From NCBI GenBank assembly GCA_016647705.1, contig CM028325.1:33522474-33586473 (forward strand): 64,000 nucleotides of DNA, given 5' to 3'. The translations under genes and the position numbers were made by a program. The notes below the pieces were generated by a model. That model was not told the DNA's origin. It worked only from the letters and a program-made list of their open reading frames with translations, and searched no databases. Within the stretch, counting starts at the first letter, position 1, and each line of letters starts with the position of its first letter. The stretch is from Eucommia ulmoides. Taxonomy: Eukaryota; Streptophyta; Magnoliopsida; Garryales; Eucommiaceae. Shown here piece after piece: positions 1 to 9,800 of the stretch.

Positions 1-179
1 AAATATAATATATATGTAAATTATGGACACTAAAATTATTAAAAAATAAATAAATATAAGTACGTTAAATTAAGTAATAATATTGAAATATTAAATTTTA
101 AAAAAAAATTAAACTAAAAAGAATATAAAAGAGAAAATATAATGTATGAAAATTATCGACATTAAATTTATAAATATAT

Positions 180-249
<70 letters not shown>

Positions 250-798
250 AGTACGTTAAATTTAGTAATAATACTGAAATATTAAATTTATAGAAATTAA
301 ATTTAAAAAAAATACGAAAGAAGAAATATAATATACATAAATTATTAACATTAAATTTATAAAATATTTAGAAATAATATATAGAATATTAAATTTAATA
401 ATAACACTAAAACAATAAATCTATGTAAATTAAATTAAAAAGTAATATATAGAAATTATGGACATTAAATTTATTTTTTGTAAATTTAATGCTTCAGAAT
501 AATTCAGATGTCACATTAAATTTAGTAATAATACCAAAATATTAAATTTATAAAAATTAAATTAAAAAATAATATTAAAAAAATATAATATACAGAAATT
601 ATAGGTATTAAATTTACAAAAATTATAGAACTAATATATGAACTTTAAGTTTAGTAATAATAATAAAATATTAAATTTATCAAAATTATAAAAATATTAT
701 ATAGACATTAAATTTATTAATAATACTAAATTATTAAATTTATAAAATTTATATAAATAATATATGAAAAATAATATAAATTAGTATTAAATTAGTAA
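1..798. repeat. AT-rich degenerate tandem array with TA microsatellite
   Basis: No gene. A short module reading roughly attaaatttagtaataata, followed by a-rich spacer and 'atattaaattta', recurs near 66, 253, 388, 511, 640 and 700, giving an irregular satellite-like array with spacing of about 120-190 bases. An uninterrupted TA run of about 70 bases lies at about 173-244 between the first two copies. No open frame of note. The copies are diverged, so the array is old or never homogenised. Confidence 0.7.
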
Positions 799-1074
799 TA
801 TGTGAACATTGACACTTGACCGTGTTGCTACTCACATGTGAATATTCATATTGTTGTAGTTTAAACATTCAAGAATCTATATGTTTTTTAAAAATATATA
901 CAATATGTATATCAAAATGAAGAACGCGAGTTGTAAGTTAATTGTTTTTTGTTTTTTTTTTTTTGTGACATTGGAAACATTTAAAACCTTGATTTCTTTA
1001 GACATGATTTTGTTTCATGATAAATGGACTTTTCATTTTTATTTATAAGGTTGCAGCCTTGCAGATTTTGTAGA
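799..1074 (+). repeat. Segmental duplication, block A copy 1
   Basis: This block is matched along its length by 3922-4172: 'tatgtgaac', 'cacatgtgaa', 'tatatcaaaatgaagaac', 'ttgatttctttaga', 'catgataaatg' and 'tttcatttttat' occur in the same order in both. No coding potential was seen. Together with block B (3002-3461 and 5958-6417) it indicates an old tandem duplication of about 3 kb. Confidence 0.75.
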
Positions 1075-1094
1075 TTTTTTCTACGTTTGTTTAG

Positions 1095-2810
1095 TGTTTT
1101 TGTTCCTAGTCTGTTTCAGAAAACTAGGAAATATGGGAACAAATTTGTATGGGTTTTTTTTTTTTTCCCCCCATAAAACTTAGAATGGAAATAGAAGTAT
1201 GGGAACAATTCTATTCTGTTTGCAAATGTTTGTTCTATAAAAATATGAGCAGAACAAACAAAGATTCTTTCTAAGTTTGTTAAGTGTTTTGTTTCCTAGA
1301 TTTTTCTTCTGATCATAGAAAATTAAGAATCAAACCAAAAATATGGGAACAATTTTGTATAACATATTTTTTTGTTCCCATATTTCTGTTTTTTGTTCCC
1401 AGATTTATGTTTTTGTTCCTAAATTTTTGTTTTTGTTTTTGTTCCCAGATTTCTGTTTTTGTTCCCAGATTTCTATTTTTGTTCCCATATTTCTGTTTTT
1501 GTTCTCAGAAAACCTAGAATATAGATATAAAATTCGGAATTAACAATTTTTCCCTCATATGTTTATTTGTATTCCTAATTTTATGATAACAGAAACACTA
1601 AACAAATGAGGTATAAGTGGAGTTTGGTGTTTTCTAAAATTTTGAATATTTAAGAATATTGTTTCATTTTTATTTATAGGTCATTCCAATACTATGTTTA
1701 ATGTATTTTGTAACCAAACGTAGGAATGATAATAGTCATTCCAATATCATATTTAATCCTGTTTGTCACCAAACATAGGAATGGTAATGATCATTTCATT
1801 CCAATACCACATTCATTCTAATAGTATATTTGGTACGCTGGAATGGAATTGAATGAATGTAGTATTGGAATAAATGTAGTATTAGAATGGAATGGCCATT
1901 ACCATTCCTATGTTTGGTGACAAATAAGATTAAACGTGATATTGGAATGACCATTATCATTCTTACATTTGATTACAAAATACATTAAACATAGTATTGG
2001 AATGACTGATAAATAAAAATGAAACAATATTCTTAAATTTTCAGAAATTTTAAAACAAAATTTTGAGAACATAACAGAATTATTCAGAGACACTAAACAA
2101 ATGTCACCTACGTTATCTTTTAACCCGACAAACTAAAGGGTTTGGAAGTAGTTTCGTGTTTTTGTTTCCCTTTTTTCTGTTCCCAAAAAACTTATAACTA
2201 AAACAAAAAAAATAAAATCAAAATGATTTTCTTATTTTCTGATTCTAGGATTTTGTTATAAAAATCTGAGAACAAAACAAAATAATTTTTCCCTTATTTT
2301 ACTAATTTTGTTTCAATCATTTTGTTAACAAACTTAAGATAAAAACACCAAACTCCACTTATGTCTCACTTGTTTAGCCTTTTTGTTTTCATAAAATTGG
2401 GAATACAAATAAACATATGGGAAAAAAGTTGTTTATTCCAAGTTTTATATCTATATTCCAGGTTTTCTTGGAACAAAAACAGAAATCTGGGAATAAAAAC
2501 AAAAACAGAAATCTGGCAACAAAAACATAAATATGTTCCCAGATTTCTGTTTTTGGTCCCATATTTCTGTTTTTGTTTTTGGTCCCATATTTCTGTTTTT
2601 GTTTTTGTTCCCATATTTTTGTTTTTGTTTTGTTCCCAGATTTCTGTTCCGAGATTTTTGTTTTTGTTCCATGTTTTCTGAAAATAGAAATATGAAAGCA
2701 ACACCACCATATTTTTGTTTCTGTTCCCAAAATTTTATTTTCTGTTGTGAAAAATACGTAAATAGAAGTATAAGTCCTTCTTCTTACTTAATACCACATT
2801 TCATTTAGAA
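1095..2810. mobile_element. Foldback-type element with long subrepeated inverted arms
   Basis: A very long imperfect palindrome centred near 1835. The segment from about 1640 to 1835 reads as the reverse complement of about 1838-2043, including 'cattccaatactatgttta' on the left and its complement on the right. Matching resumes further out: about 1500-1640 pairs with about 2340-2470, after a 250-base block (2090-2340) present only in the right arm. The outer arms carry tandem copies of a unit containing 'gttcccagatttctg' (1370-1510 on the left, 2460-2760 on the right, there in both orientations). Long inverted arms built of short subrepeats and no transposase are the hallmark of foldback elements. 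I could not fix the outer ends or a target-site duplication. The short translated frames here come from the subrepeats and are not genes. Confidence 0.6.
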
Positions 2811-3001
2811 TTAAGTAATATCAGGATTACCTAATACTTCATTTCATTTGGGACTGACTAATTTCATGAGTTGTGGAATTCGTCATCACTTGGGAATGGG
2901 AATGAAAACCAATCCCACCAACCAAATGTAGAAATAGAATGGTCATTCCTAACTTCATTTCAATCCCAAGATGAATCCCATATACCAAATGTGACTAAAG
3001 A
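2811..3001. other. Spacer resembling the foldback arms
   Basis: AT-rich spacer containing 'gggaatgggaatgaaaacc' and 'tggtcattcctaa', motifs close to those in the arms of the preceding foldback element. It may be a second, shorter relative of that element. No gene was seen. Confidence 0.35.
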
Positions 3002-3461
3002 GTTTCACAACACCATTTTGTCGTTCTCTTCCCTCTATTTCTCCTAGTCTCTTTCTTCGCCACCGTTTCTGACGAGGAAGAGACCGATCGTGGAGTGACG
3101 AAAATGAATAAAGGGAATATGATTGTCGAAACTCATCACCACCAGCAGCCTCGCCGCCGCCCAAAAGGTTTGACAATTTTTACCCCTAAATTTTGTTGGG
3201 TCTTGGAGGAGGCGCGAATCGAAGCCATTAGAAAAAATGGATGGAGGTCAGCAGCGGATCTTGAAGGAATCAGTAACGGATCTTGAACGGATTTTGAACA
3301 TTCATAATAGTTCCAACGAAACCCACAATTGCAGATCTTGAACGACGACGGCGACGCCTTAAACCCATCTTTAGCTTTTAAATATAAAATCGAACTTTAT
3401 TGGCAACAATCATAGAAATGAAATGGAAGACGACAATGATCTGCAGATGGAGAAGGCGAGG
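3002..3461 (+). repeat. Segmental duplication, block B copy 1
   Basis: This 460-base block aligns collinearly with 5958-6417 from 'gtttcacaa' to 'aaggcgagg'. It includes a short peptide-like frame beginning at 3095 (63 aa, rich in H, Q and R) that is interrupted in the other copy, where the frame around 6060 has a stop. The composition (CT-rich leader, then basic codons) looks like the 5' end of a gene, but no known domain is evident. Confidence 0.75.
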
Positions 3462-3608
3462 CTGATAAGCTTGGCTCTCGGATTCGATTTCGACGAAGAT
3501 TCTACAAAGAAATGCTTTGATCATTTTGTTCATCTCTATAGTACCTACCCCTCTTTGTTTCGGTCAGTAAAGAAAACCCTAGAAGATTACCTACCCTCAA
3601 CCACATGA
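3423..3608 (+). pseudogene. Small conserved-looking peptide, probable gene fragment
   Basis: An open frame of 61 codons begins ATG-GAA-GAC-GAC and contains ARLISLALGFDFDEDSTKK, an acidic/amphipathic stretch with the codon texture of a real plant gene rather than of the AT-rich surroundings. It resembles the N-terminal helical region of a larger plant nuclear protein, but I cannot name the family with confidence. It ends at a stop after 61 codons with no clear donor site. The duplicate copy at 5958-6417 breaks off within the first codons of this frame. I infer a gene fragment; a short functional gene cannot be excluded. Confidence 0.35.
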
Positions 3609-3921
3609 ATCTATACATAATTACGCGATGCAGTGCTTTCATGTTTTGATAATCCTGTTAAATCTAATGAGATGCGAGCTTCAGTTTCTAATAGTACGAA
3701 CATTCAGAGCATTATATGAGTGTGAATATTGCTTGAGTGTAATTATTATTAATGTGAATATTCAATATAATATTTGTGCTAATGTGAATGTTCATATCAC
3801 TTCGAAACAGTAACTCTTAAAGAACAAACTTAATTAATATTTATCAGTATGAATATTCACAACATTATTGTATTAGTGTGAGTGTTCACATCACTTCGAA
3901 AATAATAACCCGTATAATAGT
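3609..3921. other. AT-rich spacer with short repeats
   Basis: No gene. 'gttcatatcacttcgaaa' near 3790 and 'gttcacatcacttcgaaaa' near 3885 form a short direct repeat, with several 'gtgaatatt' motifs between. Confidence 0.5.
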
Positions 3922-4172
3922 ATATGTGAACGTTGACATTGTTGCTGCACACATGTGAACATTCACCTGTTGTGTTTTGAAAATTGAAAATTTTATATAT
4001 TTTTTTAAAAATATATAATATGTATATCAAAATGAAGAACATGAATTGTACATTAAATTTTTTTTTAGTGTTTTTTATGTTGAAAATGTTCAAATTTTGA
4101 TTTCTTTAGATATAATTTTGTTCCATGATAAATGAATTTTTCATTTTTATTGTACGGTTTCAAATTTTGTAG
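3922..4172 (+). repeat. Segmental duplication, block A copy 2
   Basis: Collinear with 799-1074. It is followed up to 4440 by AT-rich sequence in which I see no feature. Confidence 0.75.
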
Positions 4173-4439
4173 AATGACGTATTATGTAAATTAAAAAAAT
4201 TCATTGGTCAAAGAACAGTGACTGTTTTCTAAAAAATCTTAGAGGATCAAAAACTTACTTTCCGCAGTTGGGGGTCTTTTTAATAGTTTATATTATTTTG
4301 AAGGACTAAATAATAAAAATAGTATAACCCTATATTAAAAGTTAATATAGGAAATTAATCAAACAAAAAGATATATTGGTAAAAATCTATTTGTATAATA
4401 TATTGAGAAAATAGTCATTGACAGTTAAACAAATGAATA

Positions 4440-5920
4440 ATATATACGTTGTTACCCTTGCGTAAATCACGACAACTGTTAGTCCCTAATAAAGCTGGAG
4501 AACCAATTGACACGAACTTAGTGCACTTTGATAACAGATGTGGTGTGTGCCGCACAAACATAGGTGTTGGCAACGAAGGCATCAACTTAGTGCATATTGC
4601 TAACCGAACTTGGCCTAGCGGTGCCAAACAACGGGGTTGGCAAGGACTGTGAATAGAGATTGGCTCAAGTTCAAAGATAGACAAATGTTGGGCAGATGAA
4701 TGGCACAATGTAGGCACGATGGTGTCAAGTTGGGGTAACGTGGCACAAAATGTGAGTGCACGGCTAAGCCAAGTAGTCAACCGCAGGCAGGGGTCATTGT
4801 TGACTCTATTATGTCTCCTAAGAAAATTTCATGTCTATTGTTGTCACTCCAGTTATGTTGCTTAAAGTCTTATAAAGGGGGTGCCCCTTTCCCTTTCTCC
4901 AGAACCAAGGCAAGATTGGACCATATATGCATAATGGGGCGTTGACACGACAATACAAGGTGTATCTTAAGACGTAGGCATGATGGGAAGATGTGGGTAA
5001 GGCGTACCCAAGATTCTCGGCACGGGTGAAAATGGGACGCGGTAAGTGTCGACAAAATAGGGCGTTACAGGTCAATGCTAGCGTGTATTGGGTGACGCCG
5101 AGGCAAGACACAAGGTGATCCTAGGCACACGGCTAGGATAAAAGTTCATGGGCAGCGGTAAGCGTTGGCATGCGCGAGCACACAAGAGTATCGTTGGACG
5201 ATGTGGGTGGACATTGGGTGTCGTTAAAACAAGGTGCGGTGATCCTAGGCGCAATGCTAGGATTGACATTTGTGGGCATCACGTGAAGGCAAGCTTAAAC
5301 ACGAGGTCAAGCTAACAAGGCAGAACGTGGCGCAATACACGTTTGGGCTATGCGGGCGACATGGCGAGGCGTCGACGAATGTTAGCTTTACTATGGGAAT
5401 GAGATGGCAACCGAGCAGTGTGTTGGCACGACGTCAAGTAAGCAAAGACGCTAGGAAGGAGGGCTAGCTCGTGGTAAACTGAAGTGAATGGAAGTTACAA
5501 GGCATGTGTAGGTAGTTGTTAAAAAATAATGCTGAAAAACTGTCATGTTGTGGGTTGGACAAGTGTTAGACAGGTGTCAAGTTTCTACCTTGACAGTTGG
5601 AGTTGTCAACTACCTTTGTTCTCTATAAATAGTCATTTGTAAGTCTAATTTTAGGCAGTAAAAGTGTTCTTGCGAATTTCCAAACCGAAATTATAAAACT
5701 AATTTCTTGTTTCTTGAGTTATAAATACGAGGTTGGATTTTGTCTGTAAATTGTGTTATACCTGTGTATGGGTGCGTTTTACGTTTTGTTTCGTTGTGGT
5801 TGCATTGTGTTGCAGGGATTTCATGTGGCTAACTAGTTGTGGAGACAACTAGACCATTACTCGGTTATAATTTCGAAGTTGAAAAATTAACCCTGTTATA
5901 GCAACTATAATGGAAACTTT
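4440..5920 (+). mobile_element. Decayed retroelement segment, same family as the 57.6-58.8 kb block
   Basis: A GC-richer island with no intact frame. Its last 400 bases are collinear with 58400-58800: 'agacaggtgtc', 'tataaat', 'tgagttat', 'acgaggttgg', 'tgtgggtgcgtt'-like and 'gtgttgcaggga' occur in the same order. At the second locus the block lies directly downstream of a retroelement RNase H domain, so this is most likely the 3' part of the same family. Internally 'ggtgatcctaggc' with 'gctaggat' occurs twice (about 5115 and 5240), showing tandem structure. Short frames on both strands are shadows. Confidence 0.55.
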
Positions 5921-5957
5921 AGTTAATTTACAACATTTCTCTCACCTCGATGCTAAG

Positions 5958-6417
5958 GTTTCACAATGCCATTTTATAGTTGTCTTCTCACTTTCTCCTA
6001 ATCTCTCTCTTTGACGTCACATTTGACGAGGAGGGGACCGACGGTGGAATGACGGGAATGAAGAAGAAAGGGAAGATGATTGTCAAAACCTATCACCACT
6101 GGTAGCCTTGCCGCCGCCCTAAAGTTTTGACCATTTTCACCCCTAAAGTTTGTCAGGTCTTGTAGGAGGCGTGAATTGAAGTCGTTAGAAAGGGGATGGA
6201 GGTCAACGATGAATCTTGAATGAATTAGCGGTGAATCTTGAACGGATCTTGAACATTCACAACAGTTCAAACAAAACCTACAGTCGCCTGGTCTTGAACG
6301 GCAACGACAACGCCTCAAACCCACCTTTACTTTTTTAATAGAAAATAGAACTTCATTGGCAACAATCGTGGGAATGAAATGGGAGACAACAATGATCGGC
6401 AGATGGAAAAGGCGAGG
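5958..6417 (+). repeat. Segmental duplication, block B copy 2
   Basis: Collinear with 3002-3461 but more damaged: the histidine-rich frame has a stop and the peptide frame is cut at 'aaggcgagg', after which the sequence is unrelated. The remaining bases to 6805 are AT-rich, probably the 3' flank of the pyridoxal kinase gene read from the other strand. Confidence 0.75.
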
Positions 6418-6805
6418 ACTTACTAAAAATCCCTATTTATATTAATAGGGTGTCTAATAATAAAATTATTGTTGATCGTTATCTACCAGAAAATCTCTAA
6501 TGTAACTTTTAAAAATAGAAATAAAAAGTAATGTTCATTTCTCTTCATTTTTCAAATTATTAGAATTATCTAACAATAGAAATTAGGGGAAAAAAACATT
6601 TATTTCTCTTCATACTTTCTCCCCAATTCTTGCAATCCAAACGCATTGTCAAAAACTTTGCTCTTTATTATAGAGAAAAAACAACAAAAGATGGAAAGTT
6701 GAAGCTAATGTCAACGCATTTCTGAGTTGAAAAATGTAAGTATATTGACTACCAGCAAGTATATCCTCATTTGTAGGACATTGAAATAAATTATTTGCAT
6801 TTGAA

Positions 6806-9800
6806 TTAATTGTAAATTTCAGCCTTGTATTTAACTTCTGGATTGCGAATGTCGTCCTGGCTCTGAATCAATCGAATCTCCAAACTGCTGGATCTGGGAT
6901 CATACCCCGCCATTTCGTAGTCCTTCACTGTCCTCCTCAGAAGTGCCTGTACAAATTTCTTTGAGATTCATAGGAAGCAGCAGTAAAAAAAAATAGTCCA
7001 TTCTTCGTTGTTGTTGTTGTTGTCTTTTTTTCTTTCTTTTTTTTTTTTTAAAAAAAAATCTGTTAAAATTTAACAGATTTAGAATTGTTTCAGTGAATTC
7101 ACAGCAAATAGAATAGGCATAAGGATTTTTTCGTGTAACCACCCTTCTCAAGGTTATCTAATAACTGAAATTTAAAAAGAAAAACGGATGTTTTAGCACA
7201 AGGGTAACATTGTTTTACCTGCAAACTTGATACAGCTAGTTCAGCTGCTTTGTTGAGGTCGTCAGGATATTTCTGGTCAATTTCAGACAGCAAAATTATA
7301 AAGGGAAACAAGATATTAATGAGGCAATTGGGTTTAAGCGAGAAAATGATTAAAGGCATACATTGCTCCATCCTAGCAACAATGCGGTCGTCATATCCCC
7401 TGTACCCTGAAAGCATATATATCAAAATCAAATGCATAATGTATCAAGGGAGGTTCATTATTTATCGAAATCAACGTCTATATTGTTGGGTTCTGGTCAA
7501 GAAGAAAGTAATCTTGACTAAAAGATGCATACCGTGAAATAAGCAGGAATTTTCGGTATCAGGATCTTGAATTGAACAGGAGGCTGATCCTGTAATATTG
7601 AGATCCAGAGCAAGCAATGGATTATAGTGCATAACAATGGATTCCGATATGATAGAAGTATTGATTAGTGAGACAAACTAAATCAAAAGATCAGGAGTGA
7701 GCAAATTCCAGTAATTCACACCTTTTCCTTCTGATGACTTCCGAGGAGGAGAAGATTGCCATTGATAGTTATGCTTGTTATCACAACCTGAAATATCATA
7801 GAGATTGGTCATCATGGATTGGAAAGAGGCATAATGCATTATGCAGTGGTATTACTTTCGCATAAGATGGATCGAAAATACCCGTCTTAAATCATTAAGA
7901 AGGTGCAAGTTGCTAGTGTATGCATAAAATTCGCATTGTAAAGCCGAGTAAAATGTGATTTCGCAGATAACCTTAAACAAGAAGAAAATGCCTAGGAGGT
8001 TAATCCCTACAATAGAAAAGGCAAGTAAATTTATTATTACGAAAAGAAAGCATATGAATCTTTGTAACATCACTATTACAAGGTTTTTTGCGTTTACCGC
8101 CTCACCTAAGCAATGGTGATTCATTTAACTACATGGATCAAGGAGCAAAAAAATGTGATAAAACCCTAATGTAGTTATAGGGATTATCAAATAAACTAAT
8201 GAGAGAAACTTGGCCGAGTAAACCACCAAAAAAGAGCCAACAAAAAAAAAAGAACAATAAGGTAGCCTAATGCACGATGGCTCCCGCCATTCGTGGGGTC
8301 TGAGGAAAATTAAGTTCCTCTAAGATAAGTGCACAACACAAAGTTTAATTTGTTGAGTAAATATAATTCTACACAGGAGTATAATAAACCTTTGATGGTC
8401 CTGCAGCGTGAAGGAGGTCACAAGCTTTCCGGCCATCATTTTCAGACACGATCCTGCAACGAAACGAACTTAAATACTTGGGAGGAATAATGGGCAAGAC
8501 TACACCAATAAAATCATGTATATTTTCAGTGAGGAAATTCGTGTGGATTTACTCTTGCTTGATTTCCCCTTATTCGCATTCTAAAAACAATAGAACTCCC
8601 TTTATGTTTATCATTAGGAGTATGCCAGGACATGAAGAATACCTGAACCCCGTCAACTGCTCTGCCTCGAACTGATTAGGAGTCAACATTGATGCAACTG
8701 GGACAACCTAAAGACAAGTGCTCAATAAACAATAATGAATGCAAATAGTATCAAGCAACAATTGACTAAAGAACAGCGCAGTGCATGAAGGCTCCCGCCA
8801 TTGCGGGGTCTGGAGAGGATATTAAAGCCTATAACCAAAATTCTTACAACATTGCATCACATCAATAAAAATGGGAGGGTAAGGGTCTAAAATTTGGAAA
8901 AACTGCAAACTCATTTCAAAGCTGCAACAGGTATCAAATTTGATGAACTTAATTCTTTAGCATGCCTTTCGAAGGGAAAAGAAAAGGTTAGACGCACTAA
9001 AAGGGTAGGTTGTGTTCTAGGCAATGATAGGAACTTGAGCTACAAAAACGTGAAACAATAGGTACCAATCAAAGGGCAGCTGCACTTTATTAGGAAAAAA
9101 AGATAGAAATTAGGTCTTCATTTCAGCTTAGCTTTAGTTAAATGATAGTTCAGATGTGAAAAATAATGAGCTACCTTCTCACGATATACGGAAACCAATT
9201 CTGGAGGGACATAAAGCCTTCCTTCATCGCCCATGACTGGATCACAAACTGACAAGAGAGGTCCAATTATTTATTTGAAACCTTATATGACAAGCATATA
9301 CATGTCAAGTCATAGTAACCAGGTCTGTACGAAAAGACTAGACACAAATCGAATTCAACGAAACAAAGCCTTATCCTAAGAAGTACTTTATATATAGAAC
9401 TAAGAATATGCAATTGTTCATAGCAAGAATGACAGTCAAATAAATAAAAATACCATGAATAATCACTCAACAACGTAACATTTTTTCAAATATGATCAAG
9501 TCAAGCACCAAGGACCCCAATCTACTTGGTACGTTAACACTTGGGCAAACATGCTTTAAGAATGCCAATTTGAACGTTTTTTGAGCAATCTAGAACATGA
9601 TTTATGTAATTCAAAGATCATAGAATAGAAAATCCAGTGGCTAGGATGGATCAAGAAAAGCTTTGAGAATTCAATAGAAGGTCAGGGACAGATGAGCCAT
9701 TTATTTTTTAAAAAGGGTGTCGAGATTCTCCTGTAGTTTCTCAGATCTATAGCATACACAATAGAACTTGATGGATATGATCGCTATGCATGCCTCAGCC

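Noticed and set aside
2361-2808. Several 70-114 aa frames on both strands
   Set aside because: Products of the foldback subrepeats.
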